This document shows, piece by piece, positions 7,745 through 16,345 of a DNA stretch of 25,594 bases. The stretch covers positions 1 to 25,594 of the forward strand of contig JBMNOV010000025.1 in assembly GCA_050943255.1 (NCBI GenBank), read 5' to 3'. The notes below the pieces were generated by a model. It was given only the letters and a program-made list of their open reading frames with translations, was not told where the DNA came from and ran no database searches. The DNA is from UBA4844 sp050943255. Lineage in GTDB: Bacteria > Bacillota > Syntrophomonadia > Syntrophomonadales > Syntrophomonadaceae. Within the stretch, counting starts at the first letter, position 1; each line of letters opens with the position of its first letter. The position numbers were made by a program, and so were the translations under genes.

Positions 7745-8713
7745 TTTTCTAATTATATTTTTTAAAATATCTGTAATCAGCTGATCGGTACTCAACCCTT
7801 CGGCTTCGCCTTCGAAATTGAGAAAGAAGCGGTGGCGCAGGGCTGGATAAGCTAGAACTTCAATATCCTCAAAAGCCACATTATACCTGCCCTCCATTAA
7901 TGCACGCACCTTACCGGCAGCTATCAAGGCCTGTCCCCCGCGAGGAGAAGCTCCATAGCGCACATATTGACAAATACTATCAGGGGCATACTCACTCTCA
8001 GGATGAGTTGCCAGGATTACCTGGGTTGCCATCTGCAATACCGGCTCCGCTACTGGTACCTCACGAGCCAAAGAAATCATTTCTGTAATAGTTTCTTTAC
8101 TGGCAATCTGCCTTAAGTCAACAGTTTCACCGCCGGTGGTACGGTTAATTATGCTGCTTAATTCGTTTTCCTCCGGATACTTCACTATTAATTTAAATAG
8201 AAAGCGATCCATCTGGGCTTCCGGTAAAGGGTAGGTCCCCTCCATTTCCAAAGGATTCTGGGTTGCCAGCACAAAAAAGGGCTGCGGCAAAGCCCTGGTT
8301 TTACGTCCCACAGTAACGGTTTTCTCCTGCATAGCCTCCAACAAAGCACTCTGAGTCTTGGGGGTTGCTCGGTTAATTTCATCGGCTAGAACTATATTGG
8401 CAAATACCGGTCCGGGTTGAAAGCTGAAATGCCTTCCGCCCTCTTCAGCCTCGCTTATTATATTAGTCCCGGCTATGTCAGCGGGCATTAAATCAGGAGT
8501 AAATTGTATGCGGCTGAATTGTAAGGATAAGACCTGGCTGATAGTACGAACCAGCATAGTTTTACCTAACCCTGGAACCCCTTCCAGGAGGATGTTACCT
8601 CCAGCTAAGAGGCAAATTAAGGTCTCTCGGATTATGTCCTTCTGCCCTACCATAACCCGCCCAATTTCAGCTTCTATCTCCTCAACCACCCGGGCAAAAT
8701 CATCAACTTGCAT
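7742..8713 (-). CDS. MoxR-family AAA+ ATPase
   Basis: AAA+ ATPase of 323 residues, of the MoxR subfamily, which works with VWA-domain proteins as a chaperone-like machine for maturing or inserting envelope or metal-containing complexes. Visible motifs are Walker A G45-V-P-G-L-G-K-T52 and Walker B with D111-E112 in VLADEINRATPKTQSALLEAMQE. The sensor I region is FVLATQNPLEMEGTYPLPEAQMDRF, and the C-terminal lid contains YGASPRGGQAL. Length is normal for the family. The ATG at 8713 is preceded by AGGAGG 8 bases away. It is the energy-supplying member of the DUF58/BatA/VWA cluster downstream. Its stop codon coincides with the end of an intergenic repeat. Confidence 0.95.
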   Translation of the reverse strand: MQVDDFARVVEEIEAEIGRVMVGQKDIIRETLICLLAGGNILLEGVPGLGKTMLVRTISQVLSLQFSRIQFTPDLMPADIAGTNIISEAEEGGRHFSFQPGPVFANIVLADEINRATPKTQSALLEAMQEKTVTVGRKTRALPQPFFVLATQNPLEMEGTYPLPEAQMDRFLFKLIVKYPEENELSSIINRTTGGETVDLRQIASKETITEMISLAREVPVAEPVLQMATQVILATHPESEYAPDSICQYVRYGASPRGGQALIAAGKVRALMEGRYNVAFEDIEVLAYPALRHRFFLNFEGEAEGLSTDQLITDILKNIIRK

Positions 8714-8765
8714 ATGTACATCCTCCTAAAAATGTAAATTCCACTATCGACAAGGGGAATGAATA

Positions 8766-8874
8766 GACACAGATTAACACAGGTTTTTCATATTTTAAAT
8801 TTTGGCTATGTTAGACTAATTGTAGGAGCGGGTTTCCATGCCCACCCGCTTGCAACCGTGTTAATCTGTGTGTC
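8766..8874. repeat. Inverted repeats flanking a REP-like palindrome
   Basis: GACACAGATTAACAC at 8766-8780 is mirrored by GTGTTAATCTGTGT at 8858-8871 (14 of 15 bases complementary). Between them lies the REP-like palindrome at 8821-8852. The arrangement resembles a small non-autonomous element. Confidence 0.55.
8821..8852 (+). repeat. REP-like palindrome, standalone copy
   Basis: TGTAGGAGCGGGTTTCCATG followed by CCCACCCGC can fold with stem GCGGGT/ACCCGC. A close relative, GTAGGGAGCGGTTTCCATGC, occurs in the opposite orientation inside the transposase fragment at 10764-10795. Confidence 0.7.
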
Positions 8875-8906
8875 CGAAGAACTAGCGTTACCTGTGTCCA
8901 TTTTCT
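8858..8906. repeat. Modular intergenic repeat, copy 2 (module D plus tail, no middle)
   Basis: Module D at 8858-8886 (GTGTTAATCTGTGTGTCCGA ...) is followed directly by a tail at 8887-8906 (GTTACCTGTGTCCATTTTC) like that of copy 1. The middle module C is missing. It ends 3 bases before the stop codon of the minus-strand coiled-coil gene. Confidence 0.65.
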
Positions 8907-8909
8907 CTC

Positions 8910-10613
8910 CTAATTCCCCTCCAGCGACGTAAAATAGTCGCGTACCAGGTCTTTGGTTACTGAGGGGATAATGCTGCGATTAAGAGATTCCTGGGCTGCC
9001 TGGCTGTATTTCCCTAAGACCTGTTGGTAGGGTAACATGCTGTCTGTTATAATATCGGGATTTTCTACGGCGACGGTCTGCTGGGGGCCACTGCCTTCCT
9101 GGCCTTTTACATAAGAACTATCCCCTGCTCTCCCCAGATAGGAAGGATCATATATTTTCTCATATTCTCCGCTATTAATGCTGGCCGGCTCACTGCTTCC
9201 CGCCGAACCGGAGGAAGGATTAGCCCTAGTAGTTGGATTATCCTGATTACCGCTGCCCGTACCGGCACCAGCTCCGGCACCTGCACCCTGCCCCTGGCCC
9301 GCTCCCTGCCCACTGTTTCCTGTTGCGCTTCCTCCTCCAGAGGATGTACCACCTACCTGTCAGGTGCCATTACCACCAGAAGCATTACAAGCCGGATGCC
9401 CGCAGTTAGCAGTGGCAGAGGCCACACTGCCGCTATTGCCACTGCTGGCAGCTGAGGCAATTGCTGTTCGTGCTGATTGCAAAGCCATTTGCGCCTGCTG
9501 CAGATCCCGATTGGCCCTAGCCTGTGCACTCAGCTGCCCTAGCATACCTCCCAGAGCAGCTAACTCTGCCCCAGAAGTACGCGCGGTACCGCTATTTAGA
9601 GCCGCAGCTGTCGAGCTTAATTGCCCCTTAAGCCTGGCATCAGTAATATCTGCTGCAGCATCGTTTAGACTAGAGACCATTTTCTGCCGCTCAGCCCCGG
9701 TAAACTTATCCATTTTATCAGCCAGGTCGGCAAAGCTCTTTTCTATTTCCCGGCTGTCACCTAAAGCCAGCTTTTCCCCGGCCCTTCGGCTGGTTTCTTC
9801 CTGCTTAAGAGCTTGAGAAAGCCTATTAAGGTCGCGCTCTAAACTATCAGCCTCATTAAAAGTAAGTTTTTTAAGTTCTTCTTCCGTACTCGCCAGAGAC
9901 CTCATGGCTTGTTCTTGTTTTTGAGAAGACTGCAATTTTTGCTGTAAATCCTCCAATAAATCAATTCCCTCTTCGCGTTTTTCCGAAGGGTTCTTTTCAT
10001 TTTTATTACTTAATTCATTTCTAACCTTTTCTACCTGTTTTTCCTGCTGCTTAATAACTTCGCGAACGGCTATTAGCCGGTCTACTTCCTCTTGCTGTGG
10101 ATTGGGTATTACATTCAATACCAGCAATAACACAGTTAAAACAGCCATTACCTTTACTTCTATTTGAGGAAAAGATAAAGAGCAATTAGAGGCCATATCG
10201 AAGGTTCTTAAATGACGTAGGGCATCTTCCTTCTGCCACCGCTGCATATTACTTGAGGAAGAAAAGGCCGAAAGCTCCAGGGCCGTAATTACCCGTTCTT
10301 TTAACCCTTTGCGGTCAAGCATGGCGGCTACCTCCCATAAACCAGGGCGCAAGATGGCAGCTATAAGCAGAGCCAAGGAAAGAACTACTCCAGCACTAAC
10401 CCAACAATACAAGGAAACATCAACCCAAGGTCTGATAAAAGAATAAATGGTCATAAACAATGATACCGCCATCGCCAAAAGCACAGCACGTATTAATGCA
10501 TATAAATAATGCTGCCTTCTTATATGCTTTACGACAGGTCTTAAGGCCTGCTGCAGTTCATTATCATTTACAGGCCTCCGGTCAGGCATTAATTTTATTA
10601 TTAACCCCTTCAT
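8910..10613 (-). CDS. Membrane coiled-coil protein with an in-frame TGA at codon 418
   Basis: Unrecognised envelope protein of the VWA/MoxR cluster. From ATG 10613 (AGGTGA upstream) it has membrane helices at about 39-60, 66-88 and 153-170, then a long Lys/Glu/Gln-rich coiled coil (about 173-345) and an Ala/Ser/Gly-rich stretch with C404 and C409. Codon 418 is TGA (9362-9360). The same frame then stays open for 149 codons to TAG at 8912-8910. This part holds a Gly-rich linker, YEKIYDPSYLGRAG, SSYVKGQEGSGPQQTV and a C-terminal LVRDYFTSLEGN, which look like conserved protein rather than spacer. The full product would be 567 residues with residue 418 undetermined. Conventional calling would give a 417-residue protein (9360-10613). 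Selenocysteine, stop-codon readthrough, nonsense mutation or a sequence error cannot be separated here. Confidence 0.75.
9360..9362 (-). other. In-frame TGA codon, possible recoding site
   Basis: Context on the minus strand is GGC ACC TGA CAG GTA, with Cys codons 9 and 14 positions before. A short hairpin (TCCTC/GAGGA, loop TGGAG) can form starting 15 bases after the TGA. It is weak and lies in a Gly-rich region where such pairing can arise by chance. Confidence 0.35.
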
Positions 10614-10646
10614 CTTTTATCACCTGCAATAAACACAGATTACACC

Positions 10647-10673
10647 GGTCCTTCGGACACACAGATTAGCACA
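10647..10673. repeat. Modular intergenic repeat, module D in inverted orientation
   Basis: The reverse complement reads TGTGCTAATCTGTGTGTCCG continuing AAGGACC and matches module D at 8858-8886 and 7657-7685. A related ACACAGATTACAC lies just before it at 10633-10645. Confidence 0.65.
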
Positions 10674-10729
10674 GTTTTTATAGACACTGAAAGGCACTGA
10701 AAACTATGAATCCCACTGAATAATTTTGT

Positions 10730-10906
10730 TCAATTTACTTTTCCTATCGGTGTTAATTCGAGTTGCGGGGCGGCATGGAAACCGCTCCCTACAATACGTG
10801 ATAATAAATGCTGCCTGAGATGGGTACATATTGTTACAAAATAAAACCCAGCTCGCGAATAGTCATACCCCTGTAATCGCATATTTTTTCGTTTAGGTAA
10901 ACTCAT
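10730..10906 (-). pseudogene. N-terminal fragment of a RAYT / IS200-like (Y1) transposase
   Basis: From ATG 10906 (GGAAGGTGG upstream) a 58-residue reading contains KRKNMRLQGYDYSRAGFYFV followed by TICTHLRQHLL. This is the conserved N-terminus of REP-associated tyrosine transposases, which act on single-stranded palindromes. It stops at 10730 after ELTPIGKVN. The HxH motif and catalytic tyrosine of the full protein (normally roughly 150-200 residues or more) are not present, so this is a remnant. Residues VGSGFHAAPQ are encoded by a REP-like palindrome (10764-10795) that also occurs alone at 8821-8852. The fragment starts 3 bases after the ABC permease stop. Confident as a family match, speculative as to age. 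Confidence 0.72.
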
Positions 10907-10908
10907 TT

Positions 10909-11829
10909 TTACCACCTTCCGTTAATTGCACTTTCCGCGGCATTCTGCGCCTTTTTTATTCTTAACCGCTTAATACGGGAGAAGCGTGCTACTGGATCCA
11001 GGATTATGATGGCCAGCACTAAAAACAGAAGGATTATTATGGCATCGCCAATAAAGTTATACTGCCAGGGCTCTAAGCCTAAGGCAGTTGTACCCACTCC
11101 CATGCGGCTGCTGCTAATTCCAAAAAATATAGACATACCCTGGCCAAAAGAACTGGGAAAGGTCGAGTACAACGCAACAACCGGGTTAAGATATGTAATA
11201 AAAGGTAACCCGTCAAAATTGGGATAAACCTGCGATAGAAAAGCAGCTATAGCAGCGTTACCCGCTAGGAAAAAGAATACAATAACATAAGTAACTACTA
11301 CTGATACCTGGGTTTTGCGAAAAATGGTAGAGCAAAATACACCTATCGCACCGAAGGTCAATGCTGTCATAAGATATACCGTAAAGACCTGGAATATTTC
11401 ACTTAATAAAATTCCTCCGAAAAAAAATACCACCGCAAAAAAGGGTAATGAAGCAACTATTAATAATAATATATAGGCTATCGAGGATAATAATTTGTTT
11501 AATATGATAGAGGCGGCAGATAAGCGGGTGCATATAAGTAAATCCAAGGTCTGTTTTTCTCTTTCTCCGCTAATAACCCCAGCCGTAAAAGCAGGAGTAA
11601 TAAAAGCAACCAGCATTAGCTGAAAAATGGTGAGAGTAACATAAATCTGCGGCCCTACTTCCGGGCCGAAACCAGAGTAATAAGCTCTGTGTTGCTGGGT
11701 CCAGTAATAGCCCAGGGTTATCAGAGCTAAAGCGCCCATATAAAGACTAATTAAAAGAGGCGACTTCCAGGTTCTCATGCGAGAACGCAACTCTTTATCT
11801 AGTACCGGATTCATGACTATGCGCTTCAT
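10909..11829 (-). CDS. ABC-2 type transporter permease
   Basis: Integral membrane protein of 306 residues with about six hydrophobic segments. After a basic N-terminus come helices near 25-45, 60-85, 105-135, 140-165, 175-200 and 260-280. The sequence FTAGVISGEREKQTLDLLICTRLSA is the cytoplasmic element typical of ABC-2 permeases (GldF/NatB-like). Its ATG overlaps the TAA of the ATPase gene by one base, so the two are translationally coupled and form one exporter or ABC-driven complex. Substrate unknown. The neighbouring VWA/MoxR genes suggest an envelope role. A transposase fragment begins immediately downstream. Confidence 0.92.
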   Translation of the reverse strand: MKRIVMNPVLDKELRSRMRTWKSPLLISLYMGALALITLGYYWTQQHRAYYSGFGPEVGPQIYVTLTIFQLMLVAFITPAFTAGVISGEREKQTLDLLICTRLSAASIILNKLLSSIAYILLLIVASLPFFAVVFFFGGILLSEIFQVFTVYLMTALTFGAIGVFCSTIFRKTQVSVVVTYVIVFFFLAGNAAIAAFLSQVYPNFDGLPFITYLNPVVALYSTFPSSFGQGMSIFFGISSSRMGVGTTALGLEPWQYNFIGDAIIILLFLVLAIIILDPVARFSRIKRLRIKKAQNAAESAINGRW

Positions 11830-12755
11830 TACTGTACCACTCCCTTCGTTACCTGCATAAAGATATCTTCCAGATTACTGCTGCCTTCACAAAAGGAAGT
11901 TACCCGCACCCCGCTCGTAATCATCCGGGTAAGAATTCTATTTAGATCCTCATCATTACCTTTAAAGGGGAGTTCAATACTATTATTTAGAAATACTATC
12001 TCCGCCATTCCCAGCTCATCCTTCAATATACCTTCAGCTTCAGCTGTTTTATCTATTACCCGTATTTTAAGTGTGCGGCTCATACGAGTATGATGAACTA
12101 CTTCCTCATTAGTTCCGCTTATCACTAAATTCCCGGCTTCCATAATCCCTATATGGGTACAAAGTTCAGCTAGTTCCGGAAGTATATGGGAGCTGATAAT
12201 AATGGTTTTACCCATGTCTTGTAATTCCTTTAGCAACTCCCGCATCTCCACCCGTGCCCGGGGATCCAGACCCGAGGCCGGTTCATCCAATATCAACAGA
12301 GCTGGATCATGAACCAAGCAACGAGCCAGGCAGAGACGCTGCTTCATTCCCCGAGATAAGGAATCAACATAAGCGTAACGCTTATGACTTAAATCCACTA
12401 GTTCTAATAAATCACCTACTATGGTACGCCTCTCCCTTACCGGCATTCCGTAACTGGCACCATAAAAGTCCAGGTATTCTTCTACTTTAAGATCATCGTA
12501 TACTCCAAAGAAATCGGGCATATAACCTACCAGCTGTCTTATCCGGGCCGGGTTGGAACTAACTTCTTCCCCACCAATCCAGGCTCGGCCCGAAGTCGGG
12601 GTAAGTAAAGCTGCCAGTATCTTCATAGTTGTAGTCTTACCAGCACCATTAGGGCCAACCAGACCAAATATGGAGCCTTTTTCTACCTTAAAAGATAAAT
12701 CATTAACCGCAATTAATTTTCCATATCTTTTTACCAAATTCTCTATAACCAGCAT
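11829..12755 (-). CDS. ABC transporter ATP-binding protein
   Basis: ATPase subunit of 308 residues for the adjacent ABC-2 permease. Walker A is G34-P-N-G-A-G-K-T41. The Q-loop region has GYMPDFFGVYDDL. A signature-like LSRGMKQRLCLARCL is followed by Walker B LLILDEPASGLDP and the H-loop IIISSH. The C-terminal ~90 residues form the extra domain often seen in NatA/CcmA-type exporter ATPases. ATG 12755 is preceded by GGAGGGAGG and lies 5 bases after the previous stop. Substrate not predictable from the sequence. Confidence 0.96.
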   Translation of the reverse strand: MLVIENLVKRYGKLIAVNDLSFKVEKGSIFGLVGPNGAGKTTTMKILAALLTPTSGRAWIGGEEVSSNPARIRQLVGYMPDFFGVYDDLKVEEYLDFYGASYGMPVRERRTIVGDLLELVDLSHKRYAYVDSLSRGMKQRLCLARCLVHDPALLILDEPASGLDPRARVEMRELLKELQDMGKTIIISSHILPELAELCTHIGIMEAGNLVISGTNEEVVHHTRMSRTLKIRVIDKTAEAEGILKDELGMAEIVFLNNSIELPFKGNDEDLNRILTRMITSGVRVTSFCEGSSNLEDIFMQVTKGVVQ

Positions 12756-12760
12756 CTTAC

Positions 12761-15208
12761 CTACCTCCCTCCACTAGCTGCATCAGCTCGATCAGCACCC
12801 GGGTAATGAGCCTCCATGGTAAGGGTAACCCCCTGTAAGCTAATGTATCCATCGGCAGCCGCAGGACTTATTCTAACCCGCAAGCTGCCCTGCTCCGATA
12901 TATAGTTCTCCCAGTCAGCAATAGGATTGCCCATCATTTGGTATTTTATAGTTTCCCATATTCCGGTTGACCAATTATAGAGCTCCATATTTATTCCCCG
13001 AGCCACTAGGAAATTATCGGTTGGAGCTAATAAATCAAGCTTTGTTATTTGCAGGTTTTTTAGAGCCAAAGGTAAATCCAGTTGGAAGGTAACTGGTCCG
13101 CCTCCAAATTGTACTCCTTGCAGGTTTTGCTCACAATGATTAGCATTAACTTCAATTATCCGTCCATTTATAATGCCAGGTGGAATTGATACTTTATTAT
13201 CGTGTATAAGGTTTACCGGCAGTAGGGAAAGCCAGGCGGTTGAGGGATAAACCCGGCCTCCTCCATTAGAATCAATTACCCCGGGAACCTCTTCCTCCGA
13301 CCAGGCCATTAACATAATCTTACTGTTATCCTGACCTTGTTCCCCATCCAAGTACATCTCTAATATCCTCCCTTTGCTCTGGTTCATAATCGTAGTCGGG
13401 TTATAACCGGATGGATAATGAATGGGATAGGAATTAAATAAACGAGTATACATGGGTCTGTTTTGCCATGTCATAAGAAGACCAAGGTCTATGGCAACAC
13501 TCTCCCCCGGTTCAAGTTTATTAAGTTTTTGGTAACCATAACGGCTGAATAATGTACAATCACTTAAAATTTGATTAGTATCATTGGTTACTGTACCTAC
13601 AATTCTATTGCCCTGGGTATAGAGGTCTGCTTCTATTTGCCCCGGTTGGAAAATACTACTTCGAGTATGGATAGAACGAGTCGACCACCGGGTCATTTCA
13701 CTAAATTCTACCTTGGTATCCTGCCCCTGAGTAACGGTAGCCATCACCGGAAGGTTATTATCATTAAGTGGGGAACTGATATCAGGATAGTAATCATTAC
13801 TTAATATATTGACCAGCCGGTTTCCGGAAAGGTTTATGGAATATTCCCGGTAGGTCGGAGCAAAAGCACCTATGTACGAGTTTACCCTGGCATAATTAAA
13901 ACCTGGTTCTAATTCCACTATCGATATAATCCTAGTGAATACATCCCTGCCTTCACCTTTAAAACCTATAAAATAGGTAGCACCAAAAAGCAAAACTGAA
14001 GTTATCGGTATGACTATCCACCCAAGTTCCCGACGATCAAGTTTTTTTAATAAGAAGTAAAGGCCTGGACCTAGTACTAAAATATATATTAACAATATAG
14101 TTGCCAGCCAGCCCCGGGAAGGCAAGTCTGAAACTGGTATACTGCGTAAAACCCAGTTCATATTGTAGCTCCTGTCCATTTTCATCATACGGGTATTAGC
14201 CGAGCTTATCATCTGATGCGGGTCACTACGAGTTATAATATTGAGCCACATGCTCTCAATCCCAAGCCAGCCTGTGAAAGGATGGGCACCTGGATCAAAA
14301 GCCAGATAATAAACGTGGCCGTGACCTAGTTTGGTCTCTACCAGGATCGGAAGTTTACCCTGTTCTATAAGTGTAGTACCTGCCGCCTCTTCCGCCTGGC
14401 TTAAAATAATACTAGTTCCGCCCGGCAGACTCTGTCCAGTCCATTGCTCCAATTCAGCTACATTGTTTACCTGAATACTTCCGGAAATTTTAACCGGGTT
14501 TAAGCCTTCCGGTAAATTCATTATGGTTTTCTTCCAGCCCGCCCCGCCACATTCCACTAAGAGTCCTCCGGATTCTACCCACCCCTTAATACAAGAAAGC
14601 TGTTCAGAACTAAGATTACTACTGGAAAAATCACTTAGTATAAGCATATCTAAACTTTCCAGCATCACCGCATCTGTAGGTATGTTTTCCGCATTTAGGT
14701 GTATTACTGTAGCTTGCTGAGAATTACCAGGCAGCTTGAGATTACCAATATTATTAAAAGCAGAGGGGTTAGCTGCCAATACTCCCACCATTAATTCTTG
14801 GGCAGGCAAGCGCTTTACATTTACCCGCGTGGAAGCTATTTCCTTATCCCTGGATGAGAGAACTAGATTATAATTTTGCCCTTGATTATCTGATGCATAA
14901 AGGGTAAATTTCTTCCTGGCCCCTTCCGATAAAATCACATCACGCTTAAAAACTACTTGAGCTCTATTAAAATTACTATTTACCTTAAGAGTGCCCCTTA
15001 TTTCAGGGCCGGGATTCTCTATTTCTACATTAAAAGATACGGGCTCACCCGTACGAACATAGCCATTAAAACCAGCCTGGACTTTAAGAATAGGAATATT
15101 AGCACCAGCAGCCTCTGCAGGTTTACTCATTATCAAGCCCACCATCAGACACAATACTAAAACTATTAGATAATAAATACTCTTTTGCCTAATGCCAAGA
15201 ACCTTCAT
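12761..15208 (-). CDS. Large membrane protein with Ig-like and GATase-like extracytoplasmic domains
   Basis: Unrecognised protein of 815 residues. A signal-anchor or cleavable signal lies at about 11-33 (YYLIVLVLCLMVGLIM, then PAEAAGA, a plausible signal peptidase site). A beta-sandwich domain typical of bacterial Ig-like folds follows at 45-135 (GEPVSFNVEIENPG). A GATase-like Rossmann region lies at about 140-310 (LDMLILSDFSS, WVESGGLLVECGGAGW). Two membrane helices at 366-386 and 395-414 flank KKLDRREL. A beta-rich C-terminal half of about 400 residues completes it. A Rossmann/GATase-like fold is shared with the 940-residue VWA protein of the same cluster, suggesting related roles. The ATG follows the TAA of the upstream gene with no gap (TAAATG) and has AGGGGG upstream. 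Confidence 0.85.
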   Translation of the reverse strand: MKVLGIRQKSIYYLIVLVLCLMVGLIMSKPAEAAGANIPILKVQAGFNGYVRTGEPVSFNVEIENPGPEIRGTLKVNSNFNRAQVVFKRDVILSEGARKKFTLYASDNQGQNYNLVLSSRDKEIASTRVNVKRLPAQELMVGVLAANPSAFNNIGNLKLPGNSQQATVIHLNAENIPTDAVMLESLDMLILSDFSSSNLSSEQLSCIKGWVESGGLLVECGGAGWKKTIMNLPEGLNPVKISGSIQVNNVAELEQWTGQSLPGGTSIILSQAEEAAGTTLIEQGKLPILVETKLGHGHVYYLAFDPGAHPFTGWLGIESMWLNIITRSDPHQMISSANTRMMKMDRSYNMNWVLRSIPVSDLPSRGWLATILLIYILVLGPGLYFLLKKLDRRELGWIVIPITSVLLFGATYFIGFKGEGRDVFTRIISIVELEPGFNYARVNSYIGAFAPTYREYSINLSGNRLVNILSNDYYPDISSPLNDNNLPVMATVTQGQDTKVEFSEMTRWSTRSIHTRSSIFQPGQIEADLYTQGNRIVGTVTNDTNQILSDCTLFSRYGYQKLNKLEPGESVAIDLGLLMTWQNRPMYTRLFNSYPIHYPSGYNPTTIMNQSKGRILEMYLDGEQGQDNSKIMLMAWSEEEVPGVIDSNGGGRVYPSTAWLSLLPVNLIHDNKVSIPPGIINGRIIEVNANHCEQNLQGVQFGGGPVTFQLDLPLALKNLQITKLDLLAPTDNFLVARGINMELYNWSTGIWETIKYQMMGNPIADWENYISEQGSLRVRISPAAADGYISLQGVTLTMEAHYPGADRADAASGGR

Positions 15209-16345
15209 TTAAAATCCCCCTCTACTTTGGACAACACTGGTAGGCGCAGCTGTAGGTTGGGGGGCATCAGCAACTTTACCCCAATTATTTCCTGTAACAT
15301 CCCAATGATAACGCAGGCTTAAAGTTTTCATTAAAACTGGCGAATATTCTTCATCATCCAGGTTAATTATCCCACCTTTTATTATTCCTTTTAAATTTTT
15401 AGCCAGGTAAACTGCTTCTACTTCGCTGGCAGGTACTTCCGCATTTACTATAGAACCAGGCTCTAATTTAAATACTTCTATATCCTTAAGGTCTTTCATT
15501 CCCACAAAAATGACGGGGATACCTTCCTTAATAAGTTGGGAAAGCTTAGAAACCTGCTCTTCCTGCAGTACATCAGCCTGCTGATCAGGGAAAATCCAAA
15601 TAGCATCTACCAAATCCGGGGTTAAAAGGTTAACTTCTGTAGCGCTCATATTCCACCAATTTAAAGGGTAATTACTATACTGACGGTAATACTCCTCATT
15701 TTGCGAGACAAAGGCAATCTTCATCCCGGAGGAGTAATCAATCTCTACTCCTTCTTTATTGTAAAAACGGGGGGTTACAACACTCTTTCCCTTGGCCAAA
15801 CGGGTTAAAATTACCCGGTTATTTGCTGTAGCTTTTATACTTTGACCATCATCAAGCTCCAGAATTACATATTCTACCTGAGGATCCTTACAATAAGCAA
15901 AAAAGACCCCATCCGGCATTTGCCCGCATTCCGCCGGGTTAGCCCCGCCCATTAAATCGGTGGTAAATTCCATCCCCTTTTTTAAGGAAATCCTGCCAAT
16001 TCCTCCTTCCACCTGCCTTATCCCCAGGATATAGGCTCCAGCCTGGTAAGGCCCTTTATAGACTTCCTCAGCGGAAGTTGATTCAATATCAGCTTTAAAG
16101 ACCAGATAAGTTTTCCCCTCTAATTCCCGCACATCTAAGACTTCCGATTTTTGCAAACTAACTTGCATATAAGGGTCACGGTAGTTGGGAAGACAAGCCG
16201 GCAACTCCTGGTCTAACTGCTTTTGGGCCTCTATTATTAATTCACTTTGCGGCAAATGCGGAGGAAAATAATAATAATAATTAAAAAATAATAGACCTAA
16301 TAGTACTATAACTAAAAGGCCAGTTCCCCAAAGAAGCCTCTTCAA
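15209..16345 (-). CDS. Membrane-anchored protein of unknown function
   Basis: First gene of the VWA/MoxR cluster; I do not recognise the family. I prefer TTG at 16345 (378 residues, MKRLLWGTG...) because AGGGGG lies about 7 bases upstream. A GTG at 16408 gives 399 residues but places odd, Cys-containing residues before the membrane helix. The N-terminus is one membrane helix (about 5-21) followed by NYYYYFPP. The rest looks extracytoplasmic, beta-rich up to about 240, then an alpha/beta region (DLVDAIWIFPDQQ, GIPVIFVGMKDL) that resembles a degenerate GATase-like fold. The tail is rich in Pro, Ala and Thr. The stop abuts the start of the 815-residue gene, so both are cotranslated. Confidence 0.8.
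   Translation of the reverse strand: MKRLLWGTGLLVIVLLGLLFFNYYYYFPPHLPQSELIIEAQKQLDQELPACLPNYRDPYMQVSLQKSEVLDVRELEGKTYLVFKADIESTSAEEVYKGPYQAGAYILGIRQVEGGIGRISLKKGMEFTTDLMGGANPAECGQMPDGVFFAYCKDPQVEYVILELDDGQSIKATANNRVILTRLAKGKSVVTPRFYNKEGVEIDYSSGMKIAFVSQNEEYYRQYSNYPLNWWNMSATEVNLLTPDLVDAIWIFPDQQADVLQEEQVSKLSQLIKEGIPVIFVGMKDLKDIEVFKLEPGSIVNAEVPASEVEAVYLAKNLKGIIKGGIINLDDEEYSPVLMKTLSLRYHWDVTGNNWGKVADAPQPTAAPTSVVQSRGGF

Noticed and set aside
9107..9352. An 81-codon minus-strand frame between the coiled-coil gene and moxR
   Set aside because: It lies in a different frame from the coiled-coil gene, over its Gly-rich linker, and has biased composition (Arg/Val/Glu). The continuing frame of the coiled-coil gene across the TGA explains the region better.
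9300..9360. A bona fide bacterial SECIS hairpin after the TGA
   Set aside because: Only a 5-bp stem with a 5-base loop is visible in Gly-codon-rich sequence. This is compatible in distance but too weak to annotate as a SECIS element.
9364..9816. 150-codon plus-strand frame opposite the coiled-coil gene
   Set aside because: Cys/Ala/Ser/Leu-biased mirror of Gln/Ala/Lys/Glu codons of the minus-strand gene; no independent support.
10730..10906. A functional small transposase gene
   Set aside because: The HUH motif and catalytic tyrosine are missing; only the N-terminal part of the domain is present.
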